From an uncultured Collinsella sp. (GTDB lineage: Bacteria > Actinomycetota > Coriobacteriia > Coriobacteriales > Coriobacteriaceae): a stretch of 64,000 nt of DNA. Below are positions 52,166 to 59,214 of this stretch, piece after piece. The first letter of the stretch is position 1; the number at the start of each line of letters is the position of its first letter. The stretch spans positions 52,565 to 116,564 of the forward strand of contig UQLC01000006.1 of assembly GCA_900541795.1 (NCBI GenBank), written 5' to 3'. The notes beneath the pieces are model-generated. The model was given only the letters and a program-made list of their open reading frames with translations. It searched no databases and was not told the origin of the DNA. The position numbers were made by a program, and so were the translations under genes.

Positions 52166-52573
52166 CTACGACCGTGCGCCCTCGAGGAAGAAGCGGCGGC
52201 TGAAGTAGTTATACCAGGTGACGAGGAACGTGGCGATGGCCTTCATGGCCTGGTAGCCGATGCTCAAAAACGTGACGCCCACAAACATGTACAGGTCGTT
52301 GAGGCCCAGGCCGATCACCGACAGGATGGTGAAGATCGTGAACTCGCGCTTGCGGCTCATGCCTTCGCGGTGGTCGAACACGTACTTCATGCTGAGCCAG
52401 TAGTTGACCACGACGGACGTGATAAACGAAACCGTGGTGCTCATCAAAAAGTCGAGGTGGAACAGCTCGACGAGCGCAATGAGCATGCCCCAGTCGATGC
52501 CAAAGGAGATAAGACCCACGACGGCAAACTTGAGGAACTGCTTGGTATGAGGTTGTGCCAGCGCCTTGCGCAC
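52166..52573 (-). CDS. GtrA family membrane protein 1
   Basis: A 135-residue GtrA-like (PF04138) protein with four membrane helices. FLKFAVVGLISFGIDWGML opens the family domain, with NYWLSMKYVF in the middle and a basic, aromatic end SRRFFLEGA. GtrA proteins are thought to flip undecaprenyl-phosphate-linked sugars for cell-wall glycosylation. A second paralogue lies ~220 bp upstream on the same strand. No glycosyltransferase is adjacent. Confidence 0.88.
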   Translation of the reverse strand: MRKALAQPHTKQFLKFAVVGLISFGIDWGMLIALVELFHLDFLMSTTVSFITSVVVNYWLSMKYVFDHREGMSRKREFTIFTILSVIGLGLNDLYMFVGVTFLSIGYQAMKAIATFLVTWYNYFSRRFFLEGARS

Positions 52574-52726
52574 GTAATCACATCCAATGCGTTGATGAAT
52601 CGAGCAGAGGATACTTTAGAGCTTTTACAAGGGAAACGTAAGGTCTTTGCCAAGAACTATATGAACTCGCCAAATTTTCAAGAGCTAATCCGCAAACGTT
52701 GAAAATATGCCCGTAAACGAGCGACA

Positions 52727-52766
52727 CCCACGGACGATACTGCGCTGAGTGCGCGTCGTCCGTGGG
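52727..52766. terminator. Hairpin after gtrA-like gene 2
   Basis: Perfect 11-bp arms CCCACGGACGA (52727-52737) and complement (52756-52766), downstream of the second gtrA-like gene. There is no U-run on the minus strand, so terminator function is uncertain. Confidence 0.5.
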
Positions 52767-52792
52767 CGCCGTAATGCTACAGGGGTTTCGAG

Positions 52793-53188
52793 CTATTTTG
52801 TCTCGTCGCCCTCCAGGAAGATTTTTCGGGTCACAAAGTTGTAGACCATGACAAGCGCGGTGGCACAGATCTTGGCGATATTGGCCTCGAGTCCCAGGCC
52901 GGCGTTGAGCACCAGCACGATGCCATCGTTGAGCACCAAACCGATCACGGACAGCACGACAAAGATGATGAACTCGCGGCGGCGGCTCATGCCTTCCTTG
53001 TGCGCAAACACGTATTTCATGCTTGCGAGGTAGTTAAAGATGAGTGAGATGATAAAGCCGCTGGTGTTGGCGATTAGGATGTTGAGGCCCAGACCGTAGT
53101 GGAGCAGATTCATAATGCCAAAGTCGATAACCGTGGCAATGACACCGACGACGCCAAATTTCATAATCTGCGCAAGGAGCTTTTGCAT
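52793..53188 (-). CDS. GtrA family membrane protein 2
   Basis: 131 residues from ATG 53188, preceded by AAGGCAGG. A TTG at 53251 would add 21 basic residues and has no clear ribosome site. Four membrane helices and family motifs (IMKFGVVGVIATVIDFGIMN, NYLASMKYVF, TRKIFLEG) make it a paralogue of the 135-residue protein 220 bp away. The shared KYVF-x-H-x-EGMS(R)-R-(K/R)-REF loop implies tandem duplication. Presumed flippase for lipid-linked sugar. Confidence 0.85.
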   Translation of the reverse strand: MQKLLAQIMKFGVVGVIATVIDFGIMNLLHYGLGLNILIANTSGFIISLIFNYLASMKYVFAHKEGMSRRREFIIFVVLSVIGLVLNDGIVLVLNAGLGLEANIAKICATALVMVYNFVTRKIFLEGDETK

Positions 53189-53266
53189 GGTACCTGCCTT
53201 AAGCTGGCGCCGAAGCGCCGCGGGGATGACAAACTTAGCAAGTTTAGCCAATCCCCGCGGGTGGTG

Positions 53267-55183
53267 CTAGGCGCGCTCCTCGATAGCACCGTTTCTATAT
53301 GCATCGAGCAGCTGGCGCAGGTCCTGGATCTGGCTGCGAATCTTGGCGCCAGTATCGGTGTCGCTCACCATGCGGCGACGGTCTGCTTGGTCAAAACGGT
53401 TGGTCTCGCTCTCGATGTCCACGTTGCGCGTGAGTGCCTCGGCAACCGTCGTAAAGGCCCGGTGCGACTTGAGGCGGCAGCCGCGCGAGCTCGAGATGAG
53501 CGTATAGCCGGCGATGCCCGTCTTGGGATGGTAAGCGCGGCAGAAGCCGCCATCGATGACCAGTAGCTTGCCCTCGGCGCGGATGGGCTGCTCACCCTTG
53601 GTGGTTTTAACGGGCGTGTGGCCGTTGATGATGTGGCCGGTCGGCGAGCATGCCATGGCCGCGACGCCAAACTCGCGCATGATATCATCGCAGACCGAGG
53701 GCGACTTGGTAAGCGTAAAGTACGGGTCCATCGGCTCGACCCAGGTGCTCTTATCGGCGATATAGGCGCGCTCAAAGGTACGCACCAGGCGTCCGCTGGC
53801 GGGTGAATTGAAGCCAATCCACAGGTACCACATCCAGTCGAGGGCATCGCGGTCGCCCACGCGCCACGCGCGGCGGGCGATGTGGTCGCAAAAATCGAGA
53901 TAATCGCGGCCAGCGTGCCAGGTGCCCAGGCAGTTCATGCTGCTGAAGGTGCCGTCTTCGTTGAGTGGAACGCAGCCGTGGAAGAGCAGGTTGCCGTTGG
54001 CGACCTTGTACATCGAGCCGTGGGTGTAGAGGAAATCGATATGGCGATGCAGGTGATCGGCGGTGACAAACTCGGACACGAGCTTGTCGATGATGTGCTG
54101 CTCCTGAGACGTGAGCGTGTAGGGGTCCGCCGGGTCGACGGTGGGGAAGTCGTTGGTCGTGAGCGGCCACACGCTGCCGTCGGCGAGCGTGACCGTGCCG
54201 GTGTCGTGGTCGATCTTGTCGAGTAACAGGCGGTCGGTCATATCGAACTCGGGGTGGCGCTGGATAATCTGGCCTTCGAGCTTAAAGAGCAGCACGTTGA
54301 TGGCCTTGATCAGCGGGGTGATGGACTCACCGGCGGTGTAGGTGGCATCGGCAAAGGCGACAAGCTCACGCAGCGAGATGCCGTAGTCGTTCTCCAGGAT
54401 CTCGTAGTTGTCGTAGCGTAGGTTGTTGCGCAACACCGTGGCGATGCAGGCGGGCTCACCGGCCGCAGCGCCCATCCACAGTAGGTCGTGGTTGCCCCAC
54501 TGGATGTCGAGTGAATGGTAGGTGAGCAGACGGTCCATAATCTTGGCCGCGCCGCCGCCGCGGTCGAAGATGTCGCCCACCAGGTGCAGGTGGTCGACGG
54601 CCAGGCGCTTGATGAGCGAGGCGAGCGACTCGATAAAGTCGTCGGCGCTGGCGGTCTCCAGGATGGACTCCACGATGCGCTCGTGATAGCGCACGCGATA
54701 GTTGTTCTCGTCCGGGTGCGTGTGCAACAACTCGTCGATGATATAGGCGTAGTCGCGCGGGATGGCCTTACGCACCTTGGAGCGCGTGTAGCGGCTTGAA
54801 AGCGAGCGAGCGACCATGATGAGCTGGTCAAGCATCGTCTTGTACCAAGTTGGCGAGTCCTCGCGCTGGCTGCGGACCAGGTCGATCTTCTCGCGCGGGT
54901 AGTAGATGAGCGTGCACAGCTCGCCCTTTTCGTCAAAGGAGAGCGTGTCGCCAAAAATTTCGTCGACATGCTCGCGCACGACGCCCGAGCAGTTGTTGAG
55001 GATGTGCATAAAGGCTTCGTACTCGCCATGCACGTCGCTCATAAAATGCTCGGTGCCCTTGGGTAGGTTGAGGATGGCCGAGAGGTTGATAATTTCGGTA
55101 AACGCGGATTGTTCGGTGGGGAACTGTCTCGACAGCAGGCGCAGATACTTGAAGTCTTGCGGGTTGCGATCGAATGCGACCAT
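53267..55183 (-). CDS. fbp: Fructose-1,6-bisphosphatase, class III
   Basis: 638 residues, near the length of B. subtilis Fbp (class III, ~670), a calcineurin-fold metallophosphatase of gluconeogenesis. Phosphoesterase motifs: SDVHGEYEAF, HLVGDIFDRGG, WGNHDLLWMGA and GHTPVKTTKGE. The ATG at 55183 follows GGAAGG; the upstream M at 55228 lacks a site. A perfect 10-bp palindrome lies 28 nt upstream of the start. Confidence 0.94.
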   Translation of the reverse strand: MVAFDRNPQDFKYLRLLSRQFPTEQSAFTEIINLSAILNLPKGTEHFMSDVHGEYEAFMHILNNCSGVVREHVDEIFGDTLSFDEKGELCTLIYYPREKIDLVRSQREDSPTWYKTMLDQLIMVARSLSSRYTRSKVRKAIPRDYAYIIDELLHTHPDENNYRVRYHERIVESILETASADDFIESLASLIKRLAVDHLHLVGDIFDRGGGAAKIMDRLLTYHSLDIQWGNHDLLWMGAAAGEPACIATVLRNNLRYDNYEILENDYGISLRELVAFADATYTAGESITPLIKAINVLLFKLEGQIIQRHPEFDMTDRLLLDKIDHDTGTVTLADGSVWPLTTNDFPTVDPADPYTLTSQEQHIIDKLVSEFVTADHLHRHIDFLYTHGSMYKVANGNLLFHGCVPLNEDGTFSSMNCLGTWHAGRDYLDFCDHIARRAWRVGDRDALDWMWYLWIGFNSPASGRLVRTFERAYIADKSTWVEPMDPYFTLTKSPSVCDDIMREFGVAAMACSPTGHIINGHTPVKTTKGEQPIRAEGKLLVIDGGFCRAYHPKTGIAGYTLISSSRGCRLKSHRAFTTVAEALTRNVDIESETNRFDQADRRRMVSDTDTGAKIRSQIQDLRQLLDAYRNGAIEERA

Positions 55184-55503
55184 GAAACACCTTCCGATGG
55201 GGCTGGTAAAACTGATAAACAGCGTCAAACGTTTATCAGTATGCGCCGCTTTTGTTTCGATTTTGCGCCGGCGGCTGAATTGTCGGCTGAACGGTTTGGT
55301 AAATCGATTTAGTTGAGGTGGATATGGCGGTTGAGTGGAGACGACAGAAGGTGTTTTCTCAGATATTTATGCGTGGGGCCGGTGGAGACGATGGTGGTAA
55401 AGATGTTCGCTATTTTTGGTTCGATTTGGTAAATAGTGGACATATGTACCGTATGTAGGCTCACTGTGCGATAATTTGCGCAGCAATGAGTAAGGAGCCT
55501 CAT
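55184..55503. other. 320-bp divergent region between fbp and degV
   Basis: It contains the fbp-proximal palindrome (55211-55240), then a more AT-rich stretch (55290-55500). The similar strings TTTGGTAAAT occur at ~55298 and ~55426, and CATATGTACCGTATG lies near 55440. A -10-like GATAAT near 55470 may serve degV. No gene is seen. Confidence 0.45.
55211..55240. promoter_or_regulatory. Palindrome upstream of fbp
   Basis: ACTGATAAAC-AGCGTCAAAC-GTTTATCAGT, perfect 10-bp arms with a 10-nt spacer. It is 28 nt before the fbp start, placed as an operator or 5' UTR hairpin for carbon control. Confidence 0.5.
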
Positions 55504-56394
55504 ATGAGTGATTTTGTCCTGACCTGTGAATCCGCCGCCGACCGAACCCGTGAGTTCTTTGCGTCGCGCAATATCCCTGTCGTGTGTTTTCATTACGAGA
55601 TCGACGATGTTGTCCATACGGACGATCTGTATCAGTCGATTACGCCGGACAAGTTTTTTGCCCAGATTGCCGCGGGCGCCATGCCCAAGACGTCTCAGGT
55701 GAGCGTGGGTGAGTACAAGGAGTTTTGGGAGCCGTTTGTTGCCGAGGGTAAAGACGTGCTGCACCTGGCGTTGTCGTCGGGTATTTCGGGCACGTATGGA
55801 TCGGCCTGCGTTGCGGCGCAGATGCTCGCGGATCGCTATCCCCAGGGCGGCAAGGTGCGCGTCATCGATTCGCTGGCGGCGTCTTCGGGCTTTGGCCTGT
55901 TGCTGGAATATGCCGCCGACGTGCGCGATAGCGGGGCTTCACTCGACGAGACGGCTGCCTGGATCGAGGAGCACAAACTCAACCTGCACCACTGGTTCTT
56001 CTCGACCGATTTGTCGAGCTATCTACGAGGCGGTCGCATTTCGGCTGCGAGTGCGATCATCGGCACGGCGCTTAAGATTTGCCCGCTTATGACGGTCGAT
56101 TGCGACGGCAAGCTGTCGCCACGTGAGAAGATTCGCACTAAGAAGCGCGCGATTTCCGAGATGGCCAAGACCATGATGGCACACGTGCAGGACGGTGCGG
56201 ATTATTCGGGTAAGTGCATCATGTCGCACTCGGCGTGCCGCGAGGATGCCGAGGCAGTTGCGGCGCTGATTGAGGAACAGGTTCTGCAGCTTAAAGGCAA
56301 GATTGAGATCAATGACATCGGTACTCTGATTGGCTCGCATACCGGACCTGGTACGGTGGCGCTCTTCTTTATGGGCGACAAGCGCGTGGATTAA
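55504..56394 (+). CDS. DegV family fatty-acid-binding protein
   Basis: A 296-residue DegV (PF02645) protein. Two-domain motifs: DFVLTCESAAD at the N-terminus, SSGISGTYGSA in the loop that contacts the fatty-acid carboxylate, and a C-terminal HTGPGTVALFFMG. Such proteins bind fatty acids and, as FakB, present them to the kinase FakA; no fakA is in the window. The ATG at 55504 follows AAGGAG. Confidence 0.92.
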   Translation: MSDFVLTCESAADRTREFFASRNIPVVCFHYEIDDVVHTDDLYQSITPDKFFAQIAAGAMPKTSQVSVGEYKEFWEPFVAEGKDVLHLALSSGISGTYGSACVAAQMLADRYPQGGKVRVIDSLAASSGFGLLLEYAADVRDSGASLDETAAWIEEHKLNLHHWFFSTDLSSYLRGGRISAASAIIGTALKICPLMTVDCDGKLSPREKIRTKKRAISEMAKTMMAHVQDGADYSGKCIMSHSACREDAEAVAALIEEQVLQLKGKIEINDIGTLIGSHTGPGTVALFFMGDKRVD

Positions 56395-56435
56395 TTTGCC
56401 CCATCACGTCGCTGCATGATTGCTCAAACGATAAC

Positions 56436-56463
56436 GGCCCGCCTCACGTTTGTGGGGCGGGCC
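56436..56463. terminator. Terminator between degV and the TIM-barrel gene
   Basis: GGCCCGCC (56436-56443) with GGCGGGCC (56456-56463), extended by CTCA/TGGG-type pairs, then TTGCTGTT. It lies between convergent genes and probably serves degV. Confidence 0.75.
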
Positions 56464-56475
56464 TTGCTGTTACGA

Positions 56476-57567
56476 TTAGCGTTTCTTTCCGCGGAAGAAG
56501 AAGCCGTGCAGTGACGGCTTGAGGCCGCGGTTGGCGCGATGCTCCTCGACGCGCTCGTGGATCGAAGCGACGCGCTCGATGACTTCGTCGGGAATCGGCA
56601 CATCGGGATTCATGTTCTCGACCTGGCTGACCTCGGCGGCGGCGACCTGGTCGATAATGGGCACATCGTCGCGCGAGATGACAGGTGTGGCTTCTTCCTT
56701 CATCTTGCGATAACGCTGCATCATGTCGGTCTGTAGCTGCTGTGCCGAAGGCGGCGTCCAGATGATGGCGTTGGCGCCGGCGGCGATGGTCTCACGGATG
56801 CTCTCGGGCGTCTTGCCGCCCGGCGCGATGAGCGGCAGGTTGGGATAGTGCTCGCGCAGTTCACGCAGGACCTGGGGCGTGTTTTTGCCGGCGGCGATGT
56901 TGAGAATCTTGGCTCCGGCGCGCACTTTGGCATGCGCATCGTCGTCGCAACGTACGACCGTGGCGATGACGGGGATGTCGGCGATGTTGGTGATGTGCTC
57001 GACCATCTCGGCAGTAGCGGGGGAGTTGACCACGCAGCCCGCCGCGCCCTGCATCTCGGAGACGGCTGCCATCTGCACGGAGCGCTTACCGGTCGTAGTT
57101 CCGCCGCCCACGCCTACAAAGACCGGGCACTCGGCGACGGTCAGCAGCGCTTGCGTAATGGCGGGCTGCGGCGTGAAAGGGTAGACCGCAAAAACGGCAT
57201 CGGCGTTGGAGTTGCGGATAACCGCGACATCGGTAGTGTAAATGAGCGACTTGATGCGGCGGCCGAAGAGCGTGAAGCCGCTGGCCTCCTCGATCTCGTC
57301 GGGCATGCGAAGAGCAGCCTTGCGCAGACGTCCGTCGATGGGCAGGGGCTCCATGGGGAGCAGTCCGTTGGGGGTCACGGCTACCTGGGGCTCGGTGAAC
57401 TCGTCTGCGAGCTCGACCTCGGAGAAATCGACCGAGGCGACGATGTCCTCGTGAACCTCGGCGGGTACATCGATGGGAGCTTGGTCGTTTGCCGCGGCAG
57501 GCGTGTCGAAGGAGCTGGTGCCGACAAAGGCGTCGACGCGTTCGTTTAGGTCGTTGAGGGTATCCAT
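56476..57567 (-). CDS. TIM-barrel-type conserved protein with N-terminal extension
   Basis: 363 residues. A poorly conserved acidic N-terminus (~1-75) precedes a beta/alpha-barrel-like region. That region reads FGRRIKSLIYTTDVAVIRN, VFVGVGGGTTTGKRSVQ, VVNSPATAEMVEHI, AKILNIAAGKNTP, PLIAPGGKTPESIRETI and ANAIIWTPPS. The spaced phosphate-loop-like glycines and ordered strands look like a phosphate-binding TIM barrel. I recall similar proteins only as hydrolase or hypothetical in Gram-positives, so no function is claimed. It ends in basic FFFRGKKR. Confidence 0.6.
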   Translation of the reverse strand: MDTLNDLNERVDAFVGTSSFDTPAAANDQAPIDVPAEVHEDIVASVDFSEVELADEFTEPQVAVTPNGLLPMEPLPIDGRLRKAALRMPDEIEEASGFTLFGRRIKSLIYTTDVAVIRNSNADAVFAVYPFTPQPAITQALLTVAECPVFVGVGGGTTTGKRSVQMAAVSEMQGAAGCVVNSPATAEMVEHITNIADIPVIATVVRCDDDAHAKVRAGAKILNIAAGKNTPQVLRELREHYPNLPLIAPGGKTPESIRETIAAGANAIIWTPPSAQQLQTDMMQRYRKMKEEATPVISRDDVPIIDQVAAAEVSQVENMNPDVPIPDEVIERVASIHERVEEHRANRGLKPSLHGFFFRGKKR

Positions 57568-57758
57568 GGAGGCTCGATTCTATGCGATGGTGGCCGGCGC
57601 GATGCAGCCGGAATTGCGAATGCTAAATCGTTTGACGAGTTGATTTTTCCCCGCCGCACCATCCGTTAGACCGAAGGGCGGGAGAACGTGAAGGAGCTGT
57701 GGTGGCGAGGATCGAGGTGCTATCTTGAAAGTCCCGTTTAAAAGAGAGGTGACGCGGT

Positions 57759-57929
57759 ATGGAATTGACAGCAATGTTTGGCTCGATTGGCCTGTGCGTG
57801 GGCGCAATCGTTGCCGCCGCGGTCATCTACTTTGTGGTCACGGCCATTAAGGGCAAAAGGGCCGAACGCAAGGAGCGCGCGATGCTTAAACAGCATCGCG
57901 ACCAGCAGGGCAAACGCGCACAGAGATAG
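57759..57929 (+). CDS. Small single-helix membrane protein
   Basis: 56 residues: MELTAMFGSIG, then a membrane helix (~7-30, LCVGAIVAAAVIYFVVTAI), then a highly basic cytoplasmic tail (KGKRAERKER...). The ribosome site AGAGAGG is 8-14 nt upstream of the ATG, and codon use matches nearby genes. It lies between two leftward genes (TIM-barrel and RsmB-like), divergent from the former, and would be missed by length cut-offs. Function unknown. Confidence 0.7.
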   Translation: MELTAMFGSIGLCVGAIVAAAVIYFVVTAIKGKRAERKERAMLKQHRDQQGKRAQR

Positions 57930-57953
57930 CTTGTTGAGTTTTTGATCCGTGCG

Positions 57954-59057
57954 CTAGCTGCGTTTTCGGATCAGGGCAATGTAGAAGCCCTCAAAATCGC
58001 GGCTAGGCGGAATGGTCAGCGTGCCGGGCATACCGTTGGCGATGGCCGAGACATGGCCGGCGGCGATGGCCTCGGTGAGGGCGTTGCACTCGATATGCGG
58101 CTCCTCGCCGGCATCCTGGGCGCGACGCGCTTCACTTTCGCTCGGTGTGCCGTCGAGGGGGATAAGCTCGCAATCCATGTGCTTGTCGAGGGCCTCTTGC
58201 AGGGCGTCCTCGTTTTCCTGCGGCATGATCGAACAGGTGGAATAGACGAGCGTGCCGCCCGGTTTGAGGGCTCCCATGGCGCGGTCCAGAAGCGCGCGCT
58301 GCGAGCGGGCGCACTTGACGAGCAGCTGCTCGGTGAGGCCGCGCAGGCTTTTCTCGTTGCCACTGATGACGGTGCCCGTGCCGGTGCAGGGAGCGTCGAG
58401 CAGGATGCGGTCAAAGCGGAAGAACTCGTCGAGCTCGCGTGCGTCGATGCGCATGACGGGCACGTTTTTGGCACCTTGGCGGTGGAGGTTGGACTCAAGC
58501 TTTTCGGCGCGGGGAATGCTCATCTCGCAGGCCGTGAGGTGTGCCTGGCCCTGGGTGAGGGCGGCGATCTGCGTCGTCTTGCCGCCAGGGGCTGCGCACA
58601 TGTCCAGGATGTCCTCGCCTGCCTGGGCGCCCAACACCAAAGGCGGCATCATGGACGACAGGCTCTGTAGGTAGATCTTGCCGTCGCGGTAGATGTCGAG
58701 GTCCCATAGGTCGGAAACCTGGGCCTCGGGCAGGATAAAGGCGTCCGGATACCAAGCGACGGGGTTGTGGGCGATGCCGGCGGCACCGAGCGCCGCAGCG
58801 ATGTCCTCGGCGGTCGCCTTGAGCGTGTTGGCGCGCAGCGTGACCGGGCGTGTGGCCGCGGCGCCGAAGCCCTCGATCATGAGCTCGGCATCGGCGGGCG
58901 CATAGGCGCCGGCGACCGTGTCGACCATAAAGCGCGGCAGGTCGGCGGCGCAGGGAAGGGCGGCAAGCTGGTCGGAAAGCTCGGTAGCGGCAAACTGCCT
59001 GAGCTTGAGCTCGGGCTTAACCTGCTTTTTCTGCTTACGACGACGCGGCTTGGACAT
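57954..59057 (-). CDS. RsmB/NOP2-type rRNA cytosine-C5 methyltransferase
   Basis: A 367-residue NOL1/NOP2/Sun-family enzyme. The SAM-binding motif reads LDMCAAPGGKTTQ. The motif IV cysteine is in DAPCTGTGT and the catalytic motif VI cysteine in STCSIMPQENE. A basic N-terminal tail (MSKPRRRKQKK) suits RNA binding. Paralogues RsmB and RsmF modify different 16S positions; which one this is cannot be told here. The ATG lies downstream of GGAAGG. Confidence 0.88.
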   Translation of the reverse strand: MSKPRRRKQKKQVKPELKLRQFAATELSDQLAALPCAADLPRFMVDTVAGAYAPADAELMIEGFGAAATRPVTLRANTLKATAEDIAAALGAAGIAHNPVAWYPDAFILPEAQVSDLWDLDIYRDGKIYLQSLSSMMPPLVLGAQAGEDILDMCAAPGGKTTQIAALTQGQAHLTACEMSIPRAEKLESNLHRQGAKNVPVMRIDARELDEFFRFDRILLDAPCTGTGTVISGNEKSLRGLTEQLLVKCARSQRALLDRAMGALKPGGTLVYSTCSIMPQENEDALQEALDKHMDCELIPLDGTPSESEARRAQDAGEEPHIECNALTEAIAAGHVSAIANGMPGTLTIPPSRDFEGFYIALIRKRS

Positions 59058-59076
59058 CCGTCTTTCCTTCCACCTA

Positions 59077-59188
59077 AATGATTATTCTGGGACGGGGATT
59101 AAATAATCATTCCATGACTCCCGTCACAAAAAGACTGTACTGTGGCGCCCGGGAATGATTTTTTAATCCCCGTCCCAGAATAATCATT
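59077..59188. repeat. 112-bp palindrome, GGGAC type
   Basis: Arms of 37 bp (59077-59113 and 59152-59188) differ at one position and contain CTGGGACGGGGATT. The 38-nt centre is not part of the stem. It lies between the RsmB-like gene (leftward) and the end of the MetRS-like gene (leftward). It is the longest of the GGGAC set. Confidence 0.9.
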
Positions 59189-59214
59189 CCCGGGCGCGTT
59201 GCTACTAGCGTGCT

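Noticed and set aside
52595..52702. 35-codon frame (MNRAEDTLELLQ...) upstream of gtrA-like gene 1
   Set aside because: Plausible-looking peptide in an AT-richer gap, but no ribosome site and no supporting context. Left out pending conservation data.
52157..52702. 181-codon plus-strand frame opposite gtrA-like gene 1
   Set aside because: Antisense shadow; the minus strand has a clear GtrA protein and terminator.
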